Of a stretch of DNA of 64,000 bases, positions 1-10,926 are shown one piece after another. The stretch is from the NCBI GenBank assembly GCA_007258455.2, contig VDFB02358134.1, positions 216,551,565 through 216,615,564 on the forward strand, written 5' to 3'. The position numbers and the translations under genes are program-made. The stretch is from Sequoia sempervirens (lineage: Eukaryota > Streptophyta > Pinopsida > Cupressales > Cupressaceae). The notes under the pieces are model-generated. The model was not told the origin of the DNA. It saw only the letters and a list, made by a program, of their open reading frames with translations, and made no database searches. Position 1 is the stretch's first letter. Each line of letters starts with the position of its first letter.

Positions 1-880
1 TATCTCTCTTTGATGTCCTTGGCCATCTTTTGAGAAATGTCTAAGAGACATTCAGGTTTCTCTCATCGATATTGCAATTTCTCTTTGACATTTACTTCTC
101 ATTTTTCTCCCTTATAGTTCTCTTTTTTTTGATGAGACTGGTGGATTTCTCTTGCTGACAAGCCTATGTTTCCTCGACATGTCTTTATTTCTTCCCCCAG
201 TGGTAATATTTTATATTGATGTCTATGTGACTTTTTATGTCTAGGAGACCCGTGGTCACCTCTCTCTGATGTCCCTTAGTCTCATCGATAACTTGTACCT
301 GAATGTCAGGGAAACTTTTGATGATGTCTTCTTGTTATTTTTGTCTCCTCGACATATCATTGTTAGGATGTCGATGAGACCTTATCCAATGTATGTTCGA
401 TGTCTCTATGTCTTTCTGATATTTTTCTCCTTGAGTGTCGAAGAGACTTCCTTGCTTCTCTCTTCAATATGTTGATGTCTCTCCAACATTTCCATTCATC
501 CGTGCTATTCTACCAGTGACTTATCATTTATTTTATGATGATCTCATTATGTTTGAGAGATGTTTTTTTGTTTCTTGAATGTTTACTGCTTCATATGATT
601 TGTAGGTGAGACATGTTAGACTCTCTCCTTGACATGTCCAATTCTCTTAGACAATATTGTTCTTTAGGCTGGCGGGAAGACATTTTAATGTCTCCTAGAC
701 ATTCTGGAGTCTCATCTACATCTCTTATCATCCCTTTCTACTTGTGTCGAAGAGACTGGTGATTCTCTCTCCAATATAGAATTTTCGTGGTGAAATGCCA
801 TGTGCTTTAGGAGAACTTTGCAGGAAAGGACTTCATTTTATTGTAATGATTAAGGGCCTTATTTTGGTATTTTATATTAA
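1..880. repeat. Degenerate short-motif repeat region, no gene
   Basis: No credible coding region. The stretch is full of variants of a short motif built from gatgtct, tcgacat and gagac, present in both orientations, for example around 350-385 and 430-450. Some neighbouring copies are about 20 bp apart (60-110, 150-185). It lies downstream of the 3' end of the minus-strand TatA element, so it may be that element's 3' LTR or a separate non-coding repeat. No second copy occurs in the window to define its ends. The short open frames here are low-complexity and are not called. Confidence 0.5.
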
Positions 881-1127
881 TGTCAATTACTGAAAATGGA
901 GATGGAGCATATAGTGGATGTGGGAGGATGAGTGAAAATGGAGGTGTCTAGGACAACCAATGTGGATGTTTTGGCTCCAACAGTGGCTCCAATTGGGGAT
1001 AAATGAACGTGAGGTCATTGCAAGGATCCAAAAATGATCTCTGGGATGCAAACCATGAATGAATGTGATCAAATGGATGAAAATGGAATAAAAACCTAAA
1101 ACTACTATGCATGGAAGATTATTATTT

Positions 1128-1265
1128 TAAGAAGTATTTCAAGAATTGTCCATGCACTGACAATTCTTGGTGTTCTCCTAAACTATTGTCCAGGGAAAAA
1201 TGATTTAAGAAAATAAGTGCTTCAGGAATTGTCCATGCACTGGTAATTCCTAGTCTTCTCCTAAC
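1128..1265 (-). repeat. TatA 3' UTR tandem duplication containing two hairpins
   Basis: A segment of about 75-80 bp occurs twice, at about 1128-1190 and 1208-1265. Each copy carries an inverted repeat around the loop gtccatgcact: arms agaattgtc/gacaattct at 1142-1167, and ggaatt/aattcc at 1224-1250. The corresponding 3' UTR position of TatB (32441-32464) has arms gaact/agttc around gtccatgtact. Confidence 0.6.
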
Positions 1266-1350
1266 ATATTTTGTAAATAATAGGAGTCTTCACCTCCTTT
1301 TCTAGTGATGACAAAGGGTCTTATCTAGAGAGCTTCAAACTTCCCATGCT

Positions 1351-2083
1351 TCCCTTTATCCTAAAATCTTGCATTCCACAGTAGGACCATACCATTTTCT
1401 TTAAAAAAAAATTCCTTGGTTCTTTTGTCAAATAAATACTTCATTTGTGATTGTATTTTTGTATTTTTCTCTTGGGCCAAACTCCTAATTTCATCTAGTT
1501 CTGCCAATTGTTCTATTTTGTCCTCCATTGGCTTAGGGATACCTAGGTCTTCTTGAAGTATGAATTTGTATGTGGGTAGAAGATTCTGCATAGGCATTCT
1601 AGCTTGTGCCCCATACACAAGTTCAAAGGGTGACCTACCAGTTGATTTCCTCACAGTGATTCTATTTTCCCATACTGCCATTCTCAATTTAAAATCCCAT
1701 TCCTTTTTGTTTTTTTCCAACATCCTTTTAATAATCTTTAAAATATTCTTGTTACTTGATTCATCCTATCCATTAGCTTGTGGATGATAGGGTGAGGCAT
1801 ATGAAATTGTAATACCATATGTTTCACAAAATTTCCCTGAACTCCTGTAATCTGAAACACATACCATTATTTGTGATTAACCACATAGGTGTCTCAAACC
1901 TTGTAATAATATTCTTCATTAGAAAAATTGTTACAACTTTGCTAGTGGTCTATTTTGTTGAAATAGCTTCCACCCATTTTTTGAAGTAATCAGTTGCCAC
2001 TAATATCCATTCGTGACCTCTACTGGATTTTTTCAGTATCTCCCCAATAAATTCAACCCCCATTGGTTAAAGGGAGCTTCAAC
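1351..2083 (-). pseudogene. TatA integrase core and C-terminal region (broken)
   Basis: Minus-strand remnants of a gypsy integrase, which would join retrotransposon cDNA to chromosomal DNA in the nucleus. Visible pieces in order are a motif like VATDYFKKWVEA (first catalytic Asp), a motif ITNNG where families normally have TDNG (second Asp changed to Asn), NG-x-DESSNK (the Glu region, preceded by a stop), then NRITVRKSTGRSPFELVYGA, which is the conserved stretch after the core. The 1361-1723 part is still an open frame of about 120 codons. Frameshifts and stops lie between the pieces. It follows the zinc-binding module directly, as expected. Confidence 0.8.
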
Positions 2084-2386
2084 CTACATTGGTTTTAGTG
2101 GTAGTTTTCCTTGATATTTCAATTTTCTAGAGAATTTTTGGCAGGCTTCACACCTCCTTACATAGGTGAAAGAGTTGTTAAAAACCCTAGGCCAGTAATA
2201 ACATGCCCTTAGGATCTTATGGGAAGTAGTCTTGGAAGAAAAGTGTCCCCCACGAACTTCTTCGTGCATTTCTCTTAATACATTTTTTGCTTGAGATTCA
2301 TCCAAGCATAATAGTAGTACTCCATCCCTATTTTTCCAATATAGGTCTCCATCCATGAAAACATACTTGGAAGCATGTAAATTCAA
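2084..2386 (-). pseudogene. TatA integrase zinc-binding (HHCC) domain
   Basis: About 100 codons open on the minus strand. The pattern is H-E-E-V-R-G-G-H followed by RRCEACQKFSRK, the HHCC zinc module found at the N terminus of gypsy integrases. The preceding part (MDGDLYWKNRDGVLLLCLD) is the usual linker between RNase H and integrase. All four metal ligands are present. It is disconnected from the core by downstream stops. Confidence 0.85.
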
Positions 2387-2395
2387 GGATATCTT

Positions 2396-2801
2396 CTAAT
2401 TCTCATTCATATGTTTAGGGCATTTCTGGTTCTTCAAGTAATACATTATGCCAGTGTACGATGCAGTGTTCTCTATGCTTGCAATCATGGTTTCCTCTTC
2501 CCCTATGTTGCAAATTTGAGATGCTTCAAAGTTTGACTCAGCCATTAGCTTGGCTATGCCTTTCCCTCTTAATAAATTGGTGATCTGAATCTCAATATCA
2601 AACTCTTGAATCCTATTGATCCACCTACACCTTCTCCTAGTGACCTCGGTATGTATAAACACATCCTTGACAGTAGCATTTGGAATATATGCAATTATTT
2701 TTTCTCCTACCAAATAGGGTCTAAAGGCCTTTACTATTTTGACAAGAGCATATGCTTATTTTTATATGATATCATACTTTAACTTAGCTCCTTGGAGGGA
2801 T
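2396..2801 (-). pseudogene. TatA usual RNase H, 3' portion
   Basis: Minus-strand continuation of the RNase H that begins above 9051. Visible motifs are AYALVKIVKAFRPYLVGEK and RRCRWINRIQEFDIEI. At the upper edge the frame runs up to the CHR target site, and the same frame resumes at 9052. The position of the catalytic Glu is occupied by a stop. The linker following it (KGIAKLMAESN) leads into the integrase zinc module. Confidence 0.8.
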
Positions 2802-2806
2802 CTACT
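2802..2806. repeat. Target site duplication CTACT, left flank of CHR
   Basis: CTACT directly precedes the TG of the CHR 5' LTR. An identical CTACT follows the CA end of the 3' LTR at 9047-9051. It marks the insertion point inside TatA RNase H. Confidence 0.9.
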
Positions 2807-3622
2807 TGATGCAGGAGCATCCTTGGTTCTTTGCAATCTTGCATCAACCAAAAATATTTTCTTTCAGTTTTTGTTCTTGTTTTTGTTCTTGCTCAGTTCA
2901 TGTTGATGGATTCATCATATTTGCTCATCAGACCTTGTGGATCTTTGTTTACATCATGGAAATGTTCATCTTCCTTATTCCAAGATTCGAGGGCGATTGG
3001 ATCTTTTCTGACAAGTTATCGATTCCAAATTTCATGGCAGTTTCTTGAACCGACACTGGAATAATTTTCAAGCCTAACGGTTAATTTGATCATTCATGGA
3101 TCGTCCCTGTAACTTGCGAATCTTGACAGTGTGATTTTAATTGTTTCATGGAGTGTCCCTGACCTTCATTATAGGTCCACACTTCATCCTTTGCATTCAC
3201 CAAAGAGTAACTCAAAATTGAGGCCGACCTGTTCTTGCACACGTTACATTTTCCTTCATTGGAGATTGTAATAATCTTTGGTCGTTGCGGATGTTTCTAG
3301 ACTTGTGGATATGATATAAAGCTTGTAATAGATCATTAGAATGGTAGCAGTTGATTAGGTAGAATAATATAGATCAAAGATGTAATATTTTTGCTCGTGT
3401 TGAGGAGTATATTGGAATGTTGTATTTTTGAAGATGTTATATCAGGCCTATGAGCTGAATCTCTAAGCCCGGATGTTGCCAATTGTTTGTAATCGAGATT
3501 TATGTTAATGAGTATTTTTTAATCTACATTTGCCTCCATATTTCGTGTTTCTTTTGTTTTGTTACTCTTATTGCACGGTCTAGATTTTTCTCTTTGAGGA
3601 CCCTCCTACTATGACTGTGCCA
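2807..3622 (+). repeat. CHR 5' LTR
   Basis: 816 bp, starting TGATGCAGGAGCATCC and ending TGTGCCA. It pairs with 8230-9046 along its whole length with scattered differences. Its first bases resemble the TRG LTR start (TGGTGCAGGAGCACC), suggesting related families. Confidence 0.93.
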
Positions 3623-3625
3623 GAT

Positions 3626-3637
3626 TGGTAGCAGAGT
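3626..3637 (+). other. CHR primer-binding site (initiator tRNA-Met type)
   Basis: TGGTAGCAGAGT lies three bases after the 5' LTR. It resembles TGGTATCAGAGC, the usual plant primer-binding site complementary to the 3' end of initiator tRNA-Met, with mismatches. Confidence 0.75.
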
Positions 3638-3745
3638 GAAATTCAATCCGTGTGAGGTTGTCAGAATTCATAGAGTCCCATCGAATATTTTTTGTGGGTG
3701 GCAGATTGAGGATCTGGCCTACAGCTATAGAGGACTTGTGTCAAG

Positions 3746-4935
3746 ATGGTAGGAAGAAGAAATGTTAGAGGAAATGGAGCGTGTGGAAATGAAGACCAAG
3801 ATTTAATGGAGATGGTAAAAGGAATTGCTTCTAGATTAGATGTAGTTGAAATGGCCCAGAGGAGAGTTTGACCAGTTGATGATGTGAGTGATGAAGAGGT
3901 AGAATTACAAGAAGAAAGAGGAAGAGAAGAGAAACATGGCCTAGATCAGGGAGAAGAGAGGTTCATAAGAGCCCTAACTAGATTGAATACAAAACCCCAT
4001 TTCAATCCACCAGATTATAATGGTAAGTTGGATTTAGAAAAATTACTTGATTGGATTACAAATATGGAAAATTATTTTGAATTTGAAGGTACCACCGAAG
4101 ATAAGAAGGTGAATTTTGCTTGTACAAAGTTGAAAGGATATGCATCCCTTTTGGTGGGAACATTTGTAGATAGATAGGCAAAGAAGAGGAAAAGAAAAGA
4201 TAAAATCATGGGATCGGATGGTGAACAAGTTGAAGACAAAGTTTATGCCTGCAAATTATCATATCAGTTTTTTCCAGAAGTTCCAAAATTTGAAGTAGAA
4301 GGAATCTAGTGTGACAAAGTATACTGAAGAGTTCTGCAAGTTGAATATTAGATCTAGACATTCAGAGGATGAGATTGAGCAAGTAGCCAGTTATGTGAAT
4401 GGTTTGAGGTAGTCTATACAATATGAGATCAGTTTGATTAAGTTGTAGAGTGTGGAGGAGGCATATCAATGTGCCCTAAAAGCATAAGATAAGTTGAATA
4501 AAACACATGAGCAGAGATAGAGAGGAAGATGTGGAAGATTTCAAAGAGGAAGAGGATCTATTCCAGAGCAGAATAAGGATAAGGAGGTTAGTAAGAATGA
4601 AAATTTGTATCTTAGAGGTGATGGAAACTCTTACAGAAGAGAAGGATATGGTGGTTACCAGAATGAGGGTTATAGAAAGGATGAGAAAAGAGTATTCAGG
4701 GGAACTTGTTATAAGTGTGGTGGAGAAGGACATAGAGCATTTGAATGTAATCAAGGAGAGAAAAGTAGAAAGACAGATAACAATAGAAGAATAACCTTTT
4801 TTGAGGAGGATCATGATAAATCATCTAATAAACCAGAAGATGGAGAAGTGTTGGTGAATAGGAGAGTACAAACTGAGATGGAGCAGGAGCCATTGCAGAG
4901 AAAGAATATGTTTTGGACCAAATGCAAGGTAGCTA
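3746..4935 (+). pseudogene. CHR gag (capsid and nucleocapsid), broken
   Basis: The first ATG after the leader is at 3746 (MVGRRNVRGNG). A stop follows near 3870 and the frame then continues through an acidic stretch into a retrotransposon gag domain (LEKLLDWITNMENYFEFEG). A further stop and frameshift lie near 4178-4500. The nucleocapsid CCHC knuckle CYKCGGEGHRAFEC is at 4707-4748 and all four ligands are intact. The protein would form the particle and bind element RNA. The capsid sequence is related to TRG gag (compare NFFEFED), supporting kinship of the two families. Confidence 0.82.
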
Positions 4936-5225
4936 GTAAATGTTGCAAAGTAATTGTTTATAGTGGAATCTCTAAGAACCTAGTTTTTGAAGAGATGGTG
5001 ACCAAATTGAAGTTGGAAAGGTTTAAACACCTCAAGCCCTATTAGATAGCTTGGATTCAAGATGAGCATAAGATACTGTAGGTGAACAATGTTTGGTGAA
5101 ATTGAAGATAGGAAATTACCATGATGAAGTTTTGTGTGATATCATGCCTATGGATATAGGCCATATTTTGTTGGGAAAGCCTTGGAAATATGATAGATAG
5201 GCTATTCATGATGGAAAGAAGAATA
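4936..5225 (+). pseudogene. CHR aspartic protease, catalytic Asp lost
   Basis: Recognised by its place after the knuckle and by the pattern VIVYSGISKNLV, which in working relatives reads V-x-D-S-G-S/A-x-x-N. The catalytic Asp is replaced by Tyr. The C-terminal flap and second hydrophobic motif CDIMPMDIGHILLGKPWKYD follow at about 5140-5198. A stop separates the two parts near 5043. It would cleave the Gag-Pol polyprotein; this copy cannot. Confidence 0.75.
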
Positions 5226-5248
5226 TATACACCATTGTCGCTAATGGG

Positions 5249-6270
5249 ATGAAGCATAATTTTTTTCCCTTGGAAGATGTTCCTAAAGTTGAGGTTTATA
5301 CAAATGCTAGGGTTTGTCTGGTTGATGCAAGGAGATTCCTTGATGGATTGAGACATGAGAATGTGTGTTATGCCTTGGTTCCTAAGAAGGATGAAGACTT
5401 GAAGCATGTAGAAGAACACCTAGAAGAGATAAAGGAGTTGCTGACAGAGTATGAGGAGATCATTTCAGATAATGTACCTAATGGATTGCCACCTGTGAGG
5501 AGTATTAGTCATTGTATGGATCTGATTCTTGGAGCTAGTTTTCCTAATAAATCAGTACACCAGATGACACCAACAGAGAATGAGGAGTTGAATAGACAAG
5601 TGCAATAATTGATGAGGAAGGGTTTGATCAGAGAAATATTAAGTCCATGTGTAGTACCTATTGTGTTAGCACCTAAGAAGGATGGAGAATGGAGAATGTG
5701 TATAGACTCTAGAGCCATAAATAAGATCATGGTGAAGTATAGATTTCCTTTGCCCCAAATCAATGACATTATGGATTGTTTGAGTGGAGCTAAATACTTT
5801 ACAAAGATATATTTGAAGAGTGGATATCATCATATCGAAATCAGAGAAGGAGAGGAGTGGAAAACATCATTCAAGACAAATGAAGGATTGTATGAATGAT
5901 TGGTGATTCCTTTTGGGCTAACTAATACATCGAGTACTTTCATGAGGTTGATGAATGAGGTAGTACTTTCATGAGGCTGATGAATGAGGTAGTAGTTTCA
6001 TGAGGTTGAGAGAAGAGCAGTTGTTGATAAACATTAAGAAGTGTAGTTTCATGAAGGAAGAGTTGGTATATCTGGGATCTGTGATATTTGTGGATGGATT
6101 GAAGATGGATCTTGAGAAGGTAAGATAAATTGTTGAGTGGCCTACACCTGAAAGCATTGGAGAGGAAAGATCATTTCATGGATTGGCTAGTTTCTACCAG
6201 AAGTTCATTAGAAATTTCAGTTCTATTTTTAGTCCTATGACAAAAACAATGAGAGGAGCTAGGAAGGATT
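5249..6270 (+). pseudogene. CHR reverse transcriptase, active-site block missing
   Basis: RT N-terminal motifs are clear: a block with KSVHQMTP, then [50 protein letters not shown] and IPFGLTN. Where YxDD should follow, the sequence instead carries a 29-bp unit repeated about 2.7 times (5933-6010) and then jumps to REEQLLINIKKCSFMKEELV. The catalytic palm strand is therefore gone. The thumb and connection (FHGLASFYQKFIRNFSSIFSPM) follow. Several stops are present. Confidence 0.85.
5933..6010 (+). repeat. 29-bp tandem repeat replacing the RT active-site block
   Basis: Units start at 5933, 5962 and 5991 (the last partial) with the core ttcatgaggttgatgaatga. The period of 29 bp is not a multiple of three, so each copy shifts the frame. 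The segment encoding the YxDD strand is absent at this spot. Confidence 0.85.
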
Positions 6271-6760
6271 TTAGGTGGATGTTTGGAGCAGATTGAAGTT
6301 TTGAGTTGTTGAAGCATAAGGTGAATGAGCATCCTGTGTTAGCTTTACCAGATTTCAATAAGGTGTTTCAAGTAGACTATGATGTAAGTGGAAATGCAAT
6401 TTGAGCAGTATTTAGTCAAGAAGGGAGACATGTAGCTTATTTAAGTGAGAAATTGAATGATGCTAGGAGAATATATTCAGTGTATGATCAGGATTTTTAT
6501 GCCATAGTTCAAGCCTTGAAGAAGTGGAGACATTATTTGTTTCCTAAGAAGTTTGTGTTGTATACATATCATCAAGCATTGTAATATTTGAACAATCAAG
6601 ATAAGTTGAATTGGAGACACATGAGATGGGTAGAATTCTTGCAGAGTTATAATTTTTTTTTAAAACATAGGAGTGGAAATTCAAATAGAGTTGATAATGC
6701 CTTAAGTAGGAGAAGGAATTTACTGACAAAGATGATAGTGGAGGTATTAGGCTTTGATGA
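6271..6760 (+). pseudogene. CHR RNase H
   Basis: Plus-strand remnants of the gypsy RNase H: VFQVDYDVSGNAI (first Asp region; Ty3-type sequences usually have D-A-S), VAYLSEKLNDARRIYSVYDQ, FYAIVQALKKWRHYLFPKKF, and WRHMRWVEFLQSYNFFLKHR with the terminal NRVDNALSRR (last catalytic Asp). Stops interrupt it near 6298, 6404 and 6584. It would remove RNA from the RNA-DNA hybrid during cDNA synthesis. Confidence 0.82.
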
Positions 6761-8003
6761 ATTGAAGAACTTGTATAAAGGAGACCCAAATTTTGCAGAA
6801 CCTTGGAGAGCTTGTAAAGAACCAGTTTTAGAGGATAGAAGTTAGTGGTTGGATTATTTCATTTAAGAGGATATGTTGTTCAAAGGGAATAAGTTGTGTA
6901 TACCCTAGAGTTCAATGAGGGATAACTTGGTGAAAGAGAAACATAGTGGAGGATTGTCAGGACACTTTGGGATTGATAAGATAGTAGCATTGGTAAATGA
7001 GAATTACTTTTGGCAAAAAATTCATAAGGATGTTAGGAAATTTGTGCAGAGTTGCAGAGTTTGTCAAGTTGCAAAGGAAGGTAGTCAAAATGTTGGATTT
7101 TATAAACCTTTGACAGTTCCAGAGAGACCTTGGGAGGATATCAGTATGGATTTCATACTTGGTTTCCTGAAGACACAAAGAGGTAATGATTTTGTATTTG
7201 TGGTGGTAGATATATTTTCTAAAATGGCACATTTTGTACCTTGTAAGAAGACAACGGATGCAATACACATAGCAGATTTTTTTTTTCAAGGAAGTGGTCA
7301 GATTGTGTGGGTTACTAAGAGTATTGTTTTAGAAAGAGATGTAAAGTTTGTTGGTTACTTTTGGAGGACACTTTGGAAGAAGTTGAATATGGATCTAAAG
7401 TTTAGTTCTACTTTTCACCCACAGACTAATGGATAGATAGAGGTAGTAAACAGGAGTTTGGGAAATTTGTTGAGATGTTTGGCTGGAGAAATAATAGGAA
7501 GTTGGGATTTAGTCCTTGCACAAGTAGAGTTTTCTTACAATAATTCAGTGAACAGGAGTACAGGAAAGACACCTTTCGAGATTATTACTAGAGTCCATCC
7601 TAGAGGTATATCAGAGTTGAGAGACATCAGTATGGAAGATAAGAGTAGTGCAAAAGCATAAGAATTTGCATAACATATGAAGAAAGTGCATACCCAGGTC
7701 CAACAACAATTGGAAGACATGAACCAGAAGTATAAGGAGAAAGCAGATGAAAAGAGGAGACATAAGGAGTTCGAAGTTGGTGATGAAGTGATGGTATATT
7801 TGAGGAAGGAAAGATTTCCAGTTGGAACATACAATAAGTTGAAGATGAGGAAGTTTGGACCTTGTAAGATCTTGAGGAGATTTGATTCAGGGAATGCATA
7901 TGAAGTGGAGTTACTGGATGACATGGGTATATCACCTATATTCAACATTACAGATCTACATCAGTATCATGAAGCAAAATTTAGTGAAGACAATAAAGCA
8001 TAA
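6761..8003 (+). pseudogene. CHR integrase
   Basis: An HHCC zinc module (HSGGLSGHFGIDK to CRVCQVAKEG, about 6945-7080) leads to the catalytic core with DISMDFILGF, VVVDIFSKMAHFVPC, LERDVKF and FHPQTNG followed by a stop and EVVNRSLG. The three acidic positions appear to be retained, but the stop after QTNG truncates the protein. The later part (7458-8003) shows EFSYNNSVNRSTGKTPFEI and the GPF-like [10 protein letters not shown] segment, in two frames. It leads without a gap into the chromodomain. Confidence 0.87.
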
Positions 8004-8198
8004 TTGGAGAATCAGTTTCCTAAACAAAAATCATATGAGATAGAAGAGATTTTGGATATCAGAGATGGGACAAAAAATTGTGGAAGACAGTACAAGGAAT
8101 ATCTTGTGAAGTGGAAAGGAATACCAGTGGAGGATTCTTCTTGGATTTCTCAGGCTGAGGTAGATCGTTTTGGTTTTCCTTTAGCCCCAAAAAAGTGA
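8004..8198 (+). pseudogene. CHR chromodomain
   Basis: 65 codons ending at the TGA at 8196. The motifs YEIEEILDIRDG, YKEYLVKWKGIP and DSSWISQAEVDRFG are the chromodomain fold (aromatic cage strand, YLVKWKG, W of the C-terminal helix). In chromoviruses this domain sits at the C terminus of integrase and directs insertion to particular chromatin. One in-frame stop separates it from the integrase tail. Confidence 0.9.
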
Positions 8199-8229
8199 GG
8201 GACTAACTTTTCAATCAACCCCAGATGTT

Positions 8230-9046
8230 TGATGTAGGAGCATCCTTGGTTCTTGGCAATCTTGCATCAACCAAAAATATTTTGTTTCAATTTTTTTTCT
8301 TGTTTCTTTTCTTGCTCAGTTCATACTGGTGGATTCATCATATTTTCTCACTAGACCTTGTGGATCTTTTTTTACATCGTGGAAATTTTCATCTTCCTTC
8401 TTCCAATATTTGGGCTTGATTGGATCTTTTTCCAGCAAGTTATTGATTCTGGATTTCATGGCAGTTTCTTGAACTGACACTAGAATAATTTTCAAGCCTA
8501 ATGGTTAATTTGATTTTTTGTGGATCATCCTCGTAACTTGTGGATCTCAACAGTGTGATTTTAATTATTCTGTCGAGTGCCCCCAACCTTCATTATAGGT
8601 CCACACTTCATCCTTTACATTCACCAAAGAGTAATTCAAATTTGAGGCCGACCTATTCTTGCACACGTTACATTTTCCTTCATTTGAGATTGTAATAATC
8701 TTTGGCCGATGTGGATGTTTCTAGACCTGTGAATATGATATAAAGCTTGTAATATATCATTATAATGGTAGTAGTTGATTAGGTAGAAAAATATAGATTG
8801 GAGCTCTAATATTTTCACTCATGTTGAGGAGCATATTGGAATGTTGTATTTTTGAAGATGTTATATTAGGCCTGTGAGTCGAATCTGTAAGCCCAAATGT
8901 TGTCAGTTGTTTGTAATCTAGATTTCTGTTAATTAGCATGTTTTAATCTGCATTTTCCTTCATATTTTGTGTCACTTCTGTTGTGTTACTCTTGGTGCAC
9001 GGTCCATATTGTTCTCTTTTAGGACCTTCCTACCATGACTATGTCA
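8230..9046 (+). repeat. CHR 3' LTR
   Basis: 817 bp, TGATGTAGGAGCATCC to ATGTCA, paired with the 5' LTR. The 31 bp between the pol stop and this LTR contain a weak purine run (aaaaaagtgaggga at about 8189-8202) but no classical polypurine tract touching the LTR. Confidence 0.93.
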
Positions 9047-9051
9047 CTACT
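9047..9051. repeat. Target site duplication CTACT, right flank of CHR
   Basis: CTACT immediately after the CA end of the CHR 3' LTR, identical to 2802-2806. Confidence 0.9.
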
Positions 9052-10130
9052 AAAGAAGGATATGGGCTACTCATACCCTTCATCATTCTTTTGTAACATC
9101 ATTGTTGCAATGGTGTGGTATGAGGCAAACAAAAAAATTTGAAAAGGATTACTAAAATTAGGGGATTTTAACACTGGGGCCTCTTTGATTTCCCTTTTTA
9201 TATATAAAAATGCATCAAGTGCTTCTATAGTCCAGTTAATTTCAGCCCCTTTCTTCAACATCTTTGAGATAGGTTTGACAATTTCAGCAAAATTTGATAT
9301 GAATCTTCTGACAAAGTTTATTTTTCCAAAGAAGAACTGAATGGTCTTAATAGTTTTAGGAATAGGGATATTATCTATAGCTTCTACTCTCTCTATATCA
9401 ATTCTAACTCCTTCCTTGGATACTATGTGCCCTAATAACTTCCCCTTTATCACAACAAAATGACATTTTCTAGGATTTAGGGAAATGCCATACTCTAGTA
9501 CTTTAAGGAAAATCTTCTTAAGGTGTGCAGCATGGTCCTTGGCTTTCTTGGAATATGCAATAAGATCATCTTGGTATACTACCATTATTGTATTGATCAA
9601 ATCAGAAAAAGTAACATCCATAGCTCGTTGGAATGTGGCACCAACATTTGTTAGCCCAAATGGCATCCTTATGTACACATATGTGCCCTAGCGGGTAGTA
9701 AATGCAGTCTGATATTGTTCTAATTCCTTCACCTTTACCTGGTTATACCCTTAAAATCCATCCATCATGGATAATATTTCACAACCTATCACCCTCAGTA
9801 GCATGGCCTCCATATTTGGGAGTTGGTAATTATCTTTAAGCAAAGAAACATTCAAATTTCTAAAATTCACACATAACCTTATGTCCCCATTCTTCTTTCT
9901 AACAGGCACCAATTTTGAAACCCAAGTAGAATGCCTGATAGGTTTGATGATACCCCCCTCCCTCAACTTCATAAGTTCCTCATGCATTTTATGCTCCAAA
10001 GTTGGGTTTATTGGTCTCTGCTTTTGTCTAAATGGTTTTGCATCAGGTTTAAGTGGAATCTCATGTTGGAACAAATCTTCTTTGTATGCCTTAAGATCAT
10101 CATAAGACCATGCGAAGACATGCTTATATT
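9052..10130 (-). pseudogene. TatA reverse transcriptase and start of usual RNase H
   Basis: Minus strand, high to low: LLRKYKHVFAWSYDDLKAYK and KQRPINPTLEHK (RT N terminus), KLVPVRKKNGDIRLCVNFRN, a stop near 9750, then MPFGLTNVGATFQRAMD, the active-site strand VVYQDDLIAYSKK, NPRKCHFVVIKGKLLGH and FFFGKINFVRRFISNFAEI. Both catalytic Asp of the YQDD box are intact. The RNase H that follows begins FQIFLFASYHTIATMMLQK: the catalytic Asp expected after AS is Tyr. The frame continues across the CHR insertion into 2801-2396. Confidence 0.9.
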
Positions 10131-10479
10131 TCCTCAATAATGTAATCAACTTTTTTTTGATTTTGGGGCTTATCTTTTTTCCAATGTATACTTTCTTTAG
10201 TGCCAATTCAATGCCTAGATTGATTTCTTCAATGTCTTGCCTTCTTACCAATTTTTGTTTCATGACTACTTGATCATTCCCATCAAATACTCTTTCTAGT
10301 TCCACCAACCCTTTAGGAATATTTTTTTTCTTGAGTTGCACAACTTCTTGACCAAATACGATTTGTTTTACATCTACTTCTTCCACAAATTCATTAAAAT
10401 AAATCTCTTGTGCCTCGTATTGATCAATGCAATGCAAGAACTTGACCAAATCAGTATCATCATTGAAAACTTTCCAATT

Positions 10480-10926
10480 GTAGATGTTGCCAGGGATGGT
10501 TGGCCTAGTCTTAAGTTCAACCTGTGAAATTCCTGCTAAAGTAATATCATCCCTTTTCAAGACTACATTCACTAAGAAATCAGCCATTAGGTTTTTATAC
10601 CTATCTATCCACTCAATGGAGAGAGCATCAAACAAATCAATAGTGTCCAATACAACATTTCTATATTGCTTCAACCTTTTATACTTTGTGGAACATTTTG
10701 ATATCACTTGTGAAACAACTAGCATAGAATCTCCTAGGAAACTTAACAGTTTAATCTTGTGCTTATTAGCCATGTTCAAACCTATCAGAAGGTATTCATA
10801 CTCTGCTATATTATTTGTGCACTCAAATTTTAACAGGAATGAATATTTGAATGTTGTGCCTTCAGGTGAAATGAAGACAATTCCTACTCCATTTCCTTCT
10901 CTACTATAGGCCCCATCAAAGTACAT
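10480..10926 (-). pseudogene. TatA additional RNase H, upstream of RT
   Basis: About 150 codons at the start of a 391-codon open frame (9751-10926, minus). The RNase H signature is complete: MYFDGAYSREGNGVGIVF (first Asp), CTNNIAEYEYLLIGL (Glu), FLGDSMLVVSQV (Asp) and NLMADFLVN (last Asp). This is the second RNase H type found in plant Tat elements (similar to cellular and archaeal enzymes), but it lies between protease and RT rather than after the usual RNase H. A single TGA separates it from the protease frame, and it is fused in frame to the RT N terminus through a linker of about 110 residues. Confidence 0.88.

Larger units (their letters stand above)
2807..9046 (+). mobile_element. CHR: chromovirus (Ty3/gypsy with chromodomain), full-length but dead
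   Basis: A complete plus-strand gypsy element of 6,240 bp: LTR, primer-binding site, gag with CCHC knuckle, protease, RT, RNase H, integrase, C-terminal chromodomain, LTR. The CTACT duplication on both sides defines the ends exactly. The chromodomain and domain order identify a plant chromovirus. Every domain can be recognised, but the protease Asp is replaced, the RT active-site block is missing and many stops are present. It lies in the opposite orientation inside TatA. Confidence 0.93.
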
